DNA of 64,000 bases from Microbacterium sp. C7(2022) (GTDB taxonomy: Bacteria > Actinomycetota > Actinomycetes > Actinomycetales > Microbacteriaceae). Made by a program: the position numbers and the translations under genes. Below, piece after piece: positions 52,521 to 61,011 of the stretch. Each line of letters opens with the position of its first letter. Position 1 is the stretch's first letter. The notes under the pieces are model-generated. The model ran no database searches. It was not told where the DNA came from and saw only the letters and a program-made list of their open reading frames with translations. Where the stretch lies: assembly GCF_028823665.1 (NCBI RefSeq), contig NZ_JAPEHV010000004.1, positions 62,001 through 126,000 of the forward strand. Direction: 5' to 3'.

Positions 52521-53192
52521 ATGACGGATCCGGCCGAGGAACCCGAGCTGATCTCGGCCGCTGCATTCCACCGGGCGCAGGGGGTCGCCGACTGGCGGGT
52601 CGTCGGTACGGGTGCGCAAGCCGTCTTCGTCGCCACGTCGTTCGCGGACGCAGCGCGATTGCTTGCGCCGATCATCGTGGCGTCTGAGAAAACCGGCATC
52701 CAGCCTGACATCGATGTTCGGCCCGAGGGCGTGGTCGTGGGAGTGCCCTTTCGCGACGGCGAGGGGCTTCCTGCAGCAGTGACCCGCTTCGCGGCAGCCG
52801 TCTCGGTTGCGGCCGCCGAGTTGCACTTAAGGGCCGACCCCTCGCGCGCGCAATCGGTCGGCATCTACGTCGCCCAGCATTCCCAGGCAGATACGCGCCC
52901 GTTCTTTACCGCGGCGCTCGGCTATGAGGTGCTCGGCGACACCGACGCCGTCCATCCCCTGCGCAGCGGGCCGCAGCTCGCGTTCAATCCCCTGACCGGC
53001 GACGTACCGTCGCGCGGTCGCACGCACTTCGATGTGTTCGTCCCCGCCGATCAGGCGCAGGCGCGAGTCGATGCCGCGCTCGCCGCGGGCGGAAGGTTGG
53101 TCGACGACTCGCACGCGCCCGCATGGTGGACTCTCGCATCGCCAGACAATCACGGCGTCGACATCGCCTCGTGGACCGACACCTACGAATGA
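52521..53192 (+). CDS. Two-domain protein: pterin-dehydratase-like N-terminus and VOC C-terminus
   Basis: 223 residues, ATG with GAAGGAG upstream. Residues 10-95 (DWRVVGTGAQAVFVATSFADAARLLAPI, IDVRPEGVVVGV) resemble the pterin-4a-carbinolamine dehydratase fold, but the histidine pair of active enzymes is not seen. Residues about 110-223 match a vicinal-oxygen-chelate/glyoxalase fold (FFTAALGYEVL, RTHFDVFVPADQAQARV, WTLASPDNHGVDI). Many actinobacteria have this fusion without a proven function. It overlaps the next gene by ATGA. Confidence 0.8.
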   Translation: MTDPAEEPELISAAAFHRAQGVADWRVVGTGAQAVFVATSFADAARLLAPIIVASEKTGIQPDIDVRPEGVVVGVPFRDGEGLPAAVTRFAAAVSVAAAELHLRADPSRAQSVGIYVAQHSQADTRPFFTAALGYEVLGDTDAVHPLRSGPQLAFNPLTGDVPSRGRTHFDVFVPADQAQARVDAALAAGGRLVDDSHAPAWWTLASPDNHGVDIASWTDTYE

Positions 53193-53680
53193 ACCTGACA
53201 CTCACCGTCGGCGGGAGCGACAGCGCCGAACTCGTGCGCCGGATGCTCGGGAGCGGCATCCATCTCAATGAGCACGCCGAGACGCTCATGCGCGACATCG
53301 ACTTCGCGACCGCCGATGTCGCGACTCTTCGCGTCGTGAGCCGATCCGTTGCAGAACTCGGTCTCACCGCAGGGGGCACGTTGCCCGAGATCTTCGCGTC
53401 CGCACGCGAGCAGGGCTTCGCGTTGTGCCCACCACAGATCGGCCCGTATCTGAGGCTCGCCCTCACGGCCCAGCAGGGGTCGACCGATGCCAACCTGTCG
53501 GTCGGCCGGGCGCCGGACGGATCGCTCACCGTGGCATCCGACCCCCTCCGCGACGACGACGAGTACCCGAAGGGTTTCTACCTGCGCGTCGTCGACGGCC
53601 AGTCGTGGCTGCGCGGCTATCGCTGCGACGACGAGTTCGTCTTCTCGCCCGGCGACCGCTTCGTGTTCCTGCTCCTCTGA
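53189..53680 (+). CDS. Hypothetical protein, 163 residues
   Basis: Start ATG 53189 overlaps the stop of the VOC protein gene; the open frame before it is noise. A conserved-looking core is GGTLPEIFASAREQGFALCPPQIGPYLRLA, followed by FYLRVVDGQSWLRGYRCDDEFVFSPGDRFVFLL. No family recognised; similar proteins occur near unrelated metabolic genes. No signal peptide or membrane segment. Confidence 0.78.
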   Translation: MNLTLTVGGSDSAELVRRMLGSGIHLNEHAETLMRDIDFATADVATLRVVSRSVAELGLTAGGTLPEIFASAREQGFALCPPQIGPYLRLALTAQQGSTDANLSVGRAPDGSLTVASDPLRDDDEYPKGFYLRVVDGQSWLRGYRCDDEFVFSPGDRFVFLLL

Positions 53681-53703
53681 GCGTTCGTGCTTCCCGAGAA
53701 CAT

Positions 53704-54954
53704 CTAGGCCACTGCCACCAGCGAGGTCGCCGCGAGCCGTGCGGGGTCCCGAGACGATCGCCCATCCGAGAGAAGGCGATGCACGCGCAGCGCCGCATAG
53801 AGGGCGACAGCGTCGGAAGGGCGCGACACCGATCGCCCGGTGAGCTGTTCGATTCGTCCGAGTCGGTAGCCGACGGTGTTGCGGTGACAGTGCAGAATCC
53901 GTGCGGCCTCGGCCGTGGACCCATCGGCGGCGAACCATGCATCGAGCGTGTCGAGAAGATGCGCCTGGTCAGTCGAGTCGGCCAGTGCCCCAAACACCGT
54001 CGCGGCGAGCTCCGACGCACGTTCGGGCTGCGATACCAACAGGACATCGATGGGGGCTGCCCCGTAGCGGTGCGCCCCGGCAACGCCCTGTGGCAGGCAC
54101 TCGAGCGCAAGTCGTGCCTCGCGCAGTGCTCGGGGAGCATCGGCCACACCCGAAAAACCGCGCGAAATGCCGGCCCGCGAACCGGTCACCGCTTCGACCG
54201 CGCGTAGGGCCGATGCTTCATCGGCATCGCTGCGACAGCCGATCACCCCGACAAGCTCGGCGCTCCACGTCGACCACGTCGACGGAAGGCCGAGCTGGCG
54301 CACGCGCGCATCGATATGGGGAAGCGGGTCGCTGCCCTCAGCGTCGAGCTCGGCGCAGACCACCACAAATCGAGACGCGTCTGCCAAGCCCAGTGTGCGA
54401 AGGATGCTGACCGCTTCGCGCGCCGGAGTCTCGCCGCTCAACAAAGCGAGGAGCATCACGCTGCGCGTGTGCTGATTGCGCCGGTCGCGCTCGTCGGCGA
54501 CGGCACGATATGCCTCGGCTGCGGCGCTAGAGAATCGGTCGATGATGCCCCACACATCTGATGACGCTCGCAGCAGGTGCTCTGATTGTTGACGAGTAGA
54601 TGAGCGGCTCACCATCTCATCCCACAGGGCGAGGCCGGCCAATCGATACGCGTGCAACAGGCTCGCCAGGGGAATTCCATACTCGGCTTTCAGACGCCCG
54701 GCATCGCGAGCAGCTTGGAGCGACTCGCTCTCGCCAGCCATGCAGCGAAGCAACGCTTCGATATTCACGGTGACGATCTGACGCAACGCGCCATCGGGGA
54801 TCGCCGCCTCGACGTAGGCGTGTTCTCCGGTGAGGATCTGCGCGACGACGGTGTCGGTGAGCGCGTCGGCCGACGCCATCAGTTCGCGGCACAGTGACTC
54901 GGTTGTCGACACGTGAGCGTCGTTGTTCCTGACCACTTCTTCGTGGGGTGACAT
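53704..54954 (-). CDS. PucR-family transcriptional regulator
   Basis: 416 residues. Start ATG 54954 is chosen because the upstream frame crosses the promoter region. An N-terminal sensor region (EAYGIPLASLLHAYRLAGLALWDEM resembles a RsbR/PucR-type helical unit) is followed by a GGDEF-like middle and the PucR C-terminal helix-turn-helix at the end: AEAARILHCHRNTVGYRLGRIEQLTG near residue 365. It is divergent from the aldehyde dehydrogenase operon, 132 bp apart, and probably controls it in response to the alcohol, acid or CoA ester. Direction (activator or repressor) cannot be told. Confidence 0.87.
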   Translation of the reverse strand: MSPHEEVVRNNDAHVSTTESLCRELMASADALTDTVVAQILTGEHAYVEAAIPDGALRQIVTVNIEALLRCMAGESESLQAARDAGRLKAEYGIPLASLLHAYRLAGLALWDEMVSRSSTRQQSEHLLRASSDVWGIIDRFSSAAAEAYRAVADERDRRNQHTRSVMLLALLSGETPAREAVSILRTLGLADASRFVVVCAELDAEGSDPLPHIDARVRQLGLPSTWSTWSAELVGVIGCRSDADEASALRAVEAVTGSRAGISRGFSGVADAPRALREARLALECLPQGVAGAHRYGAAPIDVLLVSQPERASELAATVFGALADSTDQAHLLDTLDAWFAADGSTAEAARILHCHRNTVGYRLGRIEQLTGRSVSRPSDAVALYAALRVHRLLSDGRSSRDPARLAATSLVAVA

Positions 54955-54986
54955 GACGACACAGTACACCGCCGCGGCCGGGCGCC

Positions 54987-55004
54987 TTTGTGCAGCGGCA
55001 CAAA
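54987..55004. promoter_or_regulatory. Palindrome, candidate PucR-type operator
   Basis: TTTGTGC-AGCG-GCACAAA is a perfect inverted repeat with 7-bp arms and a 4-bp spacer, centred in the 132-bp divergent region. A second weaker repeat (CCGGCG 55007-55012 and CGCCGG 55025-55030) is next to it. The position suits binding by the adjacent regulator. A TATGGA hexamer at 55032 may be a -10 box for the operon. Confidence 0.55.
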
Positions 55005-55086
55005 AACCGGCGGTGAAGTACGGGCGCCGGCCTATGGAGCTTAACGACATGACGGCGCAGACTCGGTGCACGATCAAAGGAGATCT

Positions 55087-56844
55087 ATGAGCACCATCGC
55101 TCCCGAGTCACCCTCGGCAATGGCCGACCACAGCGCCCTCGGACGCACCGAACGATCCGCCCTCGACCAGGCGATCAGCGACCTCGCCGCGGGCGAGCGC
55201 AGCTGGGCCGCGACGCCCCTCGCCGAGCGCGCCGCTCTCTTGCAACGCACTCACACGACGATTGCCGCGTCGGCAGAAGACTGGGCGCTCACCGCCGGTC
55301 GCGTGAAGGGGCTGAGCCCTGATTCGCCGTTGATGGGTGAGGAGTGGATCTCTGGCCCCTACCCGACGCTGACGGGGTTCGGGCAGCTCGCCCACTCTCT
55401 GGCCGCGCTCGCGGCTCGGAAGAGCCCCCTGGAGGGGACGAAGTTCGGTACCGCGCCGGGGCGACGCACGACCGTGAAGGTGCTGCCGCACAGCGCGTAC
55501 GAGGCGATTCTGCTCCATGGCTTCCATGCCGAGGTCTGGCTGCGTCCGGGCATCGCCGCGTCGACGGCCAGCGCGCACGCCGGTCTGGCTCAGCACCACC
55601 CGGCGCGCACGAACGGCATCGGCCTCGTGCTCGGTGCGGGCAACATCACGTCGATCGCTCCGCTCGACGTCGCGTACGAGCTGATCGCCCACAACCGGGT
55701 CGTGTTGCTCAAACTCAATCCCACGATGGATGACATGCACCCCGTCTTCACGCGGGCGCTCGCCCCGCTGATCGAGGCCGGGGTGTTGCGCATCGTGCGC
55801 GGAGGAGCTGAGGCAGGTCGCTATCTCACCCGGCATCCTGACATCTCTCACGTCCACATCACGGGAAGTTCGATCACTCACGATGCGATCGTCTACGGCG
55901 CCGGGGACGAGGGCGCCCAGCGCAAGGCGGACAATGACCCTGCCCTCCAGATTCCCATCACGAGCGAACTCGGCGGTGTCGCCCCGGTGATCGTGGTGCC
56001 AGGAAAGTGGTCGAAGAAGGATCTGCGCTACCAAGCCGAGCACGTGGCGACCATGCGTCTGCACAACGGCGGATACAACTGCATCGCGGGGCAGGTGGTG
56101 TTCATCAGCGAGCACTGGCCGCAGAAGCACGAGTTCCTCGCCGAGCTTCGCGACGCGATGAACCGGGCGCCCGCGCGCCCCGCCTGGTACCCCGGCAGTG
56201 ACACTCGGCTGGCTTCGGCGCTGGAGTCATACCCCGACGCGACCCGCACGGGCGAGAGCGGGTGCCGCGTTGTGGTGGAGCTTGATGCACAGTCGGATGC
56301 CACGCCTCTGCAGCGCACCGAGTATTTCGCGCCGGTACTGGGCGTGCGCGAACTCCCGGCAACCGGGCAAGACTTTCTCGACGCTGCCGTGTCGATCGCG
56401 AACGACGAACTGACCGGCACACTCGGCGCGAATGTCATCATTGCTCCCCGCGATCGCAAGCGCATGGGTGCGGGATTCGACCAGGCGATCGCCGCGCTGC
56501 GATACGGCACCATCGGGGTCAACGCGTGGACCGGCGTCGGCTACCTGACCGCAAACGCGCCGTGGGGTGCGTACCCGGGCCACACGTTGGACGACATTCA
56601 GAGTGGACGCGGTGTCGTGCACAACGCCCTGCTGATCGCCGACACCGAGCGCACCGTGGTGACCGGGCCATTCCGTCCGTTCCCTCGTTCCATCGCGGGG
56701 GGCGAACTCGCCCTGTTCCCGAAGCCGCCGTGGTTCGTGACCGCGCGCAGCGCCGCGGCCACGGGGCGCTTGCTCGCAGGCTTCGCCGCCGCGCCCGGTT
56801 GGCTGAAGATGCCGGCCGTCTTCGCTGCGGCCTTCCGCGCCTAA
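55087..56844 (+). CDS. Aldehyde dehydrogenase family protein with C-terminal extension
   Basis: Oxidises an aldehyde to the acid with NAD(P)+. 585 residues, about 90 longer than usual. The catalytic Cys is C332 in GGYNCIAGQ; the Rossmann region GLVLGAGNITSIAPLD and the Glu in ELGGVAPVIV are visible, as is the HNRVVLLKLNP segment. The extra part after about residue 500 (PFRPFPRSIAGGELALFPKPPW...) forms a hydrophobic tail that may touch the membrane. AAAGGAGAT precedes the ATG. First gene of a three-gene operon with an acyl-CoA ligase and a GMC oxidoreductase, as for breakdown of an alcohol. Confidence 0.86.
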   Translation: MSTIAPESPSAMADHSALGRTERSALDQAISDLAAGERSWAATPLAERAALLQRTHTTIAASAEDWALTAGRVKGLSPDSPLMGEEWISGPYPTLTGFGQLAHSLAALAARKSPLEGTKFGTAPGRRTTVKVLPHSAYEAILLHGFHAEVWLRPGIAASTASAHAGLAQHHPARTNGIGLVLGAGNITSIAPLDVAYELIAHNRVVLLKLNPTMDDMHPVFTRALAPLIEAGVLRIVRGGAEAGRYLTRHPDISHVHITGSSITHDAIVYGAGDEGAQRKADNDPALQIPITSELGGVAPVIVVPGKWSKKDLRYQAEHVATMRLHNGGYNCIAGQVVFISEHWPQKHEFLAELRDAMNRAPARPAWYPGSDTRLASALESYPDATRTGESGCRVVVELDAQSDATPLQRTEYFAPVLGVRELPATGQDFLDAAVSIANDELTGTLGANVIIAPRDRKRMGAGFDQAIAALRYGTIGVNAWTGVGYLTANAPWGAYPGHTLDDIQSGRGVVHNALLIADTERTVVTGPFRPFPRSIAGGELALFPKPPWFVTARSAAATGRLLAGFAAAPGWLKMPAVFAAAFRA

Positions 56845-56887
56845 CACCACTCGCCCGACCCGACCCGAACCCGTCAAAGGAGACGAC

Positions 56888-58480
56888 ATGCCCTTCACCA
56901 GCCCGCTCGCCGACGTTGAAATTCCTGACGTCAGCCTCTACGACTTGCTCTTCACCGGCATCCCGGACGAAGACCTCGACCGCCCCGCGACCATCGATGG
57001 AGCATCCGGCGCCGCAACCACATACCGTGGGCTCATCGCGCAGGTCGACGCCGTCGCCGGCGCGCTTGCCGCGCGCGGGATTGGCGTCGGTGACATCGTC
57101 GCGCTGCACTCCCCCAACGTCCCCGCGTTCGTCGCCGTATTTCATGGCATCCTCCGTGCAGGTGCGACCGCTACCACGGTCAATGCACTGTCTACCGGGG
57201 ATGAGATGGCCCGGCAGTTGGCAGACTCGGGCGCCCGCATGATCATCACGGTGTCGCCCCTGCTGCCGGCAGCGCTCGCCGCGGCCGACGCGGTGGGGCT
57301 CGCTCACGAGAGCATCATCGTCATGGACGGTGCCGAGGGCCACCTGTCGTTGCGGGATCTGCTGGGCGAGGGCCACGCGGCGCCGACGGTGACGTTCGAC
57401 CCCGCGACTCACCTCGCCGTCTTGCCGTATTCGTCGGGCACCACCGGGCGGGCGAAGGGCGTGATGCTGACGCACCGCAACCTCGTCGCCAACGTCGTGC
57501 AGATCGCCGACATGGTCGACGTCCACCGAGACGACCGGGTCCTCGCGGTGCTCCCCTTCTTTCACATCTATGGCATGACCGTGCTGCTGAACCTGACCAT
57601 GCTGCGCCGCGCGGTTCTGGTGACGATGCCCAGATTCGATCTGGTGGAATTCCTTCGCATCACGCAGGAGCAGCAGTGCACGTACCTTTTCATTGCGCCG
57701 CCGATCGCGGTCGCGCTGGCGAAGCATCCGCTCATCGGCGAGTACGACCTGTCGAGCGTTCGCGTGGTGTTCTCGGGCGCAGCACCGCTGGACGGCGAGA
57801 TCGGAGGAGCGGTGGCACGCCGCCTCGACTGCGAGGTGCGTCAGGGCTACGGCATGACCGAGATGAGCCCGGCCTCGCACATCATCCCCGCGGGTGCCGA
57901 TGGCCTTTCGCTGTCGACGGTCGGCTACACGATCCCGAACATGACCTGCAAGTTGATCGATCCCGAGACGGGCGCCGAGATCGACGTGCCCGAAGCGGGT
58001 GTCAGTGCGCCGGGCGAGCTGCTTTGCAAGGGCCCGAACGTCATGGTCGGCTACCTCGGCAACCCCGAGGCCACGGCCGAAACGATCGACGAGGACGGCT
58101 GGCTGCACACCGGAGACATCGCCACGGTCTCGTCCGAGGGTGCGGTGACATTGATCGATCGACTGAAAGAACTCATCAAGTACAAGGGCTATCAGGTCGC
58201 ACCGGCCGAACTCGAGGCGCTGCTGCTCACGCATGATGCGATCGCTGATGCCGGGGTGATCGCCGGTCATGACGACGAGGGTGAAGAGGTTCCGAAAGCG
58301 TTCGTCGTGCTTCAGCAAGGGCGCGAGCTCACCGCGGAGGACGTCATGGCGTTCGTCGCAGAGCGGGTCGCGCCGCACAAGAAGGTGCGCCAGGTCGAGT
58401 TCATCACTGCGATCCCCAAGTCGGCGAGCGGCAAGATCTTGCGAAAGGACCTGCGTGCAGGTCAGGAGGTGTCGGCATGA
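56888..58480 (+). CDS. AMP-dependent acyl-CoA ligase (4-coumarate-CoA ligase-like)
   Basis: 530 residues. Adenylates a carboxylic acid and joins it to CoA. The AMP-binding loop is SSGTTGRAKGVMLTH; the second motif GYGMTEMSPASH, the hinge DRLKELIKYKGYQVAP and the catalytic Lys in SGKILRKDLR near the end are all present. AAAGGAGACGAC precedes the ATG. The neighbour produces the acid from an aldehyde, so the pair would give an acyl-CoA for beta-oxidation or ester building. The pocket residues do not allow naming the acid; aromatic and medium-chain acids are both possible. Confidence 0.9.
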   Translation: MPFTSPLADVEIPDVSLYDLLFTGIPDEDLDRPATIDGASGAATTYRGLIAQVDAVAGALAARGIGVGDIVALHSPNVPAFVAVFHGILRAGATATTVNALSTGDEMARQLADSGARMIITVSPLLPAALAAADAVGLAHESIIVMDGAEGHLSLRDLLGEGHAAPTVTFDPATHLAVLPYSSGTTGRAKGVMLTHRNLVANVVQIADMVDVHRDDRVLAVLPFFHIYGMTVLLNLTMLRRAVLVTMPRFDLVEFLRITQEQQCTYLFIAPPIAVALAKHPLIGEYDLSSVRVVFSGAAPLDGEIGGAVARRLDCEVRQGYGMTEMSPASHIIPAGADGLSLSTVGYTIPNMTCKLIDPETGAEIDVPEAGVSAPGELLCKGPNVMVGYLGNPEATAETIDEDGWLHTGDIATVSSEGAVTLIDRLKELIKYKGYQVAPAELEALLLTHDAIADAGVIAGHDDEGEEVPKAFVVLQQGRELTAEDVMAFVAERVAPHKKVRQVEFITAIPKSASGKILRKDLRAGQEVSA

Positions 58481-60117
58481 AGGCCGCCGAGCGGGCGCAG
58501 CAGCCCCATGATTTCGTTATCGTCGGCGCCGGTTCGGCCGGAGCGGCACTCGCCGGGCGACTGAGTGCGGATCCGTCCGTCAGCGTCCTGCTCCTGGAGG
58601 CGGGCCCCGCCGACAAGAAGATGGAAGTGCACATTCCGGCCGCGTTCGCGAAGCTCTTTCGCTCAGAGATCGACTGGAACTACGACACCGAACCACAGGA
58701 GCACTTGGCCGGTCGTCGCATCTTCTGGCCGCGCGGTCGCGTATTGGGTGGATGCTCCTCGGTGAACGCCATGATGTGGGTGCGTGGATTTCCCGAGGAC
58801 TATGACGACTGGGGGCGAGCAGCCGGAGCCGAATGGTCGTGGGCGGGGCTCTTGCCGTACTTCCAGCGCGTGGAGGGAGTGTCGGCCGATGTGGACCGCG
58901 ACAATCCCGATCAGACGGGCCGCGATGGCACCATGCGCGTCAACAACCAGCGAAGCCCTCGCAGCGTGACCCGCGCGTATCTCGCCGCGGCCGAACAGAC
59001 CGGCATGCCCGTTGTTCCGGGGAACGGTGCCGATCAACGCGGCTTCAGCCAGACGCAAGTCAGCCAGCACAACGGGTCGCGATTCAGTACCGCGGATGCG
59101 TACCTGGTGCCTGCGCGTAAGCGCGGCAACCTCACCGTCGTGACCGATGCCCACGCGACACGAGTCGTGTTCGAGGGGACCACGGCTGTGGGGGTCGAAT
59201 ACGTCAGCGGTGGACGTACCTTCACGGCTCGCGCCACGCGCGAAGTGGTGCTCTCGGGCGGGGCGGTCAACACACCGCAGCTGCTGATGCTGTCGGGCAT
59301 CGGTGATCGCGACGAGTTGACCACACTCGGCATCCCCGTCGTCGCGCACAGTCCCGAGGTGGGGAAGAACCTGCGTGATCACCTGATGGCGATTCTCGCC
59401 GTCGAAGCGAAGGAGGACACGCTGTTTCTTGCGGAGAAGCCGGGGCAACTCGTGCAGTACCTCACGCGGAAGCGAGGCATGCTGACATCCAACGTGGGTG
59501 AGGCCTACGGGTTCATCTCTTCGGATGCTTCGGTCGAGCTTCCCGACGTCGAGCTCATCTTCGCGCCGGTCGCGTTCATCGGCGAGGGGCTCGTCGCGCA
59601 CGAAGGCCATGCCATCACCTTGGGCGCAATCCTGGTGCAGCCCGAAAGTACCGGCACCATCACGCTCGCCAGCGCGGATCCGTTCGAGAAGCCACTGATC
59701 GATCCGCGCTACCTCAGCGACCCGGAGGGCAAGGACCGTGCCGCACTCCTGGCGGGCCTGGCGCGCTGTGAAGAGATGTTGGTCGCACCCGCGCTTCGTG
59801 CCGTGACGAATGGGACCTTCGTCCAGCCCGCGGGCGGCGAGAAGATGACACGAGCCGAGAGAGACGAGATCGCGCTCGTCGATCATGCCCATACTCTGTA
59901 TCACCCGGTGGGTACCGCGCGAATGGGCTCGGATGCCGAATCGGTTGTCGACGAAGAGCTGCGCGTGCGCGGCGTCACGGGATTGCGCGTCGCTGATGCG
60001 TCGATCATGCCCACGATCATCCGCGGGCACACGAACGCCCCGGCGATCGTGATCGGCGAAAAAGCGGCCGACCTGTTGCTGGGTGTGCGTGTGCCTGCTC
60101 GCGCGTCGGTCGCGTAG
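58477..60117 (+). CDS. GMC-family FAD oxidoreductase (choline-dehydrogenase-like)
   Basis: 546 residues, FAD-dependent alcohol oxidoreductase. The N-terminal FAD motif is DFVIVGAGSAGAALAGRLS, followed by RGRVLGGCSSVNAMMW (GMC signature 1), LSGGAVNTPQLLMLSGIG (signature 2) and the catalytic HPVGTARMG near residue 475 with NAPAIVIGE at the end. The ATG overlaps the stop of the ligase gene as ATGA. In order of chemistry it acts first in the operon: alcohol to aldehyde. A terminator-like hairpin follows at 60150. Confidence 0.9.
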   Translation: MKAAERAQQPHDFVIVGAGSAGAALAGRLSADPSVSVLLLEAGPADKKMEVHIPAAFAKLFRSEIDWNYDTEPQEHLAGRRIFWPRGRVLGGCSSVNAMMWVRGFPEDYDDWGRAAGAEWSWAGLLPYFQRVEGVSADVDRDNPDQTGRDGTMRVNNQRSPRSVTRAYLAAAEQTGMPVVPGNGADQRGFSQTQVSQHNGSRFSTADAYLVPARKRGNLTVVTDAHATRVVFEGTTAVGVEYVSGGRTFTARATREVVLSGGAVNTPQLLMLSGIGDRDELTTLGIPVVAHSPEVGKNLRDHLMAILAVEAKEDTLFLAEKPGQLVQYLTRKRGMLTSNVGEAYGFISSDASVELPDVELIFAPVAFIGEGLVAHEGHAITLGAILVQPESTGTITLASADPFEKPLIDPRYLSDPEGKDRAALLAGLARCEEMLVAPALRAVTNGTFVQPAGGEKMTRAERDEIALVDHAHTLYHPVGTARMGSDAESVVDEELRVRGVTGLRVADASIMPTIIRGHTNAPAIVIGEKAADLLLGVRVPARASVA

Positions 60118-60149
60118 CGCACGACCCACGACACAGATCCACGACACGC

Positions 60150-60184
60150 AGGTCCCCATGCTGCGCGGTGCGGCATGGGGACCT
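60150..60184 (+). terminator. Terminator hairpin of the alcohol-to-CoA operon
   Basis: AGGTCCCCATGC (60150-60161) and GCATGGGGACCT (60173-60184) pair perfectly over 12 bases, loop 11 nt, 33 bp after the GMC stop, followed by TT. Strong hairpin of the kind that ends actinobacterial operons. Confidence 0.75.
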
Positions 60185-60263
60185 TTGCGTGCCCGCTGAT
60201 CGTCCGCCTCTGTGATGTCCTGTGCCGGGTACGCTCTCGGTGAGGTCGTATCGGGAGGAAGCC

Positions 60264-60560
60264 ATGACGCACACCGTCGATGTCATGTACTGCACGCAGT
60301 GCAACTGGCTCGCGCGGGCGAGTTGGGTCGCGCAGGAATTGCTCACCACTTTCCCGAGCGAACTGATGGGCGGAGGGGTGCGCCTGGTTCCGGGAACCGG
60401 TGGCATCTTCGAGATCCACGCCGACGGTGAGCGCATCTGGTCGCGCGCCGACGATAACGGGTTCCCCGACATCGTTGATCTCAAGCGCCTCGTGCGCGAT
60501 CGGATCGCGCCTGACCGCGTCCTCGGCCACGCTGATCGCGCACGGAAGGACACTGAATGA
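60264..60560 (+). CDS. SelT/SelW/SelH-family (Rdx-type) protein
   Basis: 98 residues with a thioredoxin-like fold. The CxxC redox motif is CTQC at residues 10-13, in the position of CxxU of animal selenoprotein W. GGIFEIHADGERIWSR and FPDIVDLKRLVRDRI match the family end. The start ATG 60264 follows GGGAGGAA; the upstream frame is noise. It overlaps the next gene by ATGA. Suspected redox regulator; the partner is unknown. Confidence 0.87.
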   Translation: MTHTVDVMYCTQCNWLARASWVAQELLTTFPSELMGGGVRLVPGTGGIFEIHADGERIWSRADDNGFPDIVDLKRLVRDRIAPDRVLGHADRARKDTE

Positions 60561-60958
60561 CCATCGACGTCGCCGCGATGCTCTCCGAAGACGGCCATCG
60601 CTTTCTCAGCGACTATCACCTCGCCACGCTCTCGACGATGGCACGTGACTCGTCGTTGCACGTCGTTGCAGTGGGCTTCACGCTCGCCGATGGCGTGGTG
60701 CGCATCATCACCAGCGACGGCAGCCAGAAGGTGCGCAACATTGAGCGCGATCCGCGCGCGACCGTCGCCCAGGTGGCCGGAGCCGAGTGGCTCTCCATCG
60801 CGGGTCACGCGGTGATCGAGAGAGATCCGGATGCCGTCGCCCGCGCCGTCGAACTCTACGCGGCGCGCTACCGGCAGCCCCGGCCCAACCCGAAGCGGGT
60901 GGTCATCCGCATCGAGCCGACCAAGCTGCTCGGATCCTCGGGGCTGCGGTCGATCTGA
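60557..60958 (+). CDS. PPOX-class flavin/F420-dependent oxidoreductase
   Basis: 133 residues of the split-barrel FMN/F420-binding fold. FLSDYHLATLSTMARDSSLHVVAVGF, KVRNIERDPRATV and RVVIRIEPTKLLG follow the pattern of actinobacterial pyridoxamine-5'-phosphate-oxidase-like proteins that use F420 or FMN. Which coenzyme is used cannot be told by eye. The stop lies 54 bp before the hydrolase gene; the ATG overlaps the SelW-like stop. Confidence 0.86.
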   Translation: MTIDVAAMLSEDGHRFLSDYHLATLSTMARDSSLHVVAVGFTLADGVVRIITSDGSQKVRNIERDPRATVAQVAGAEWLSIAGHAVIERDPDAVARAVELYAARYRQPRPNPKRVVIRIEPTKLLGSSGLRSI

Positions 60959-60999
60959 GGGCGCGCGTCACGAACGGGCCACACAGCCCGGATTCGCGA

Positions 61000-61005
61000 C
61001 ACAAT
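61000..61005 (+). promoter_or_regulatory. -10 box of a leaderless promoter
   Basis: CACAAT, six bases, then ATG 61012. Confidence 0.4.
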
Positions 61006-61011
61006 GGCGGA

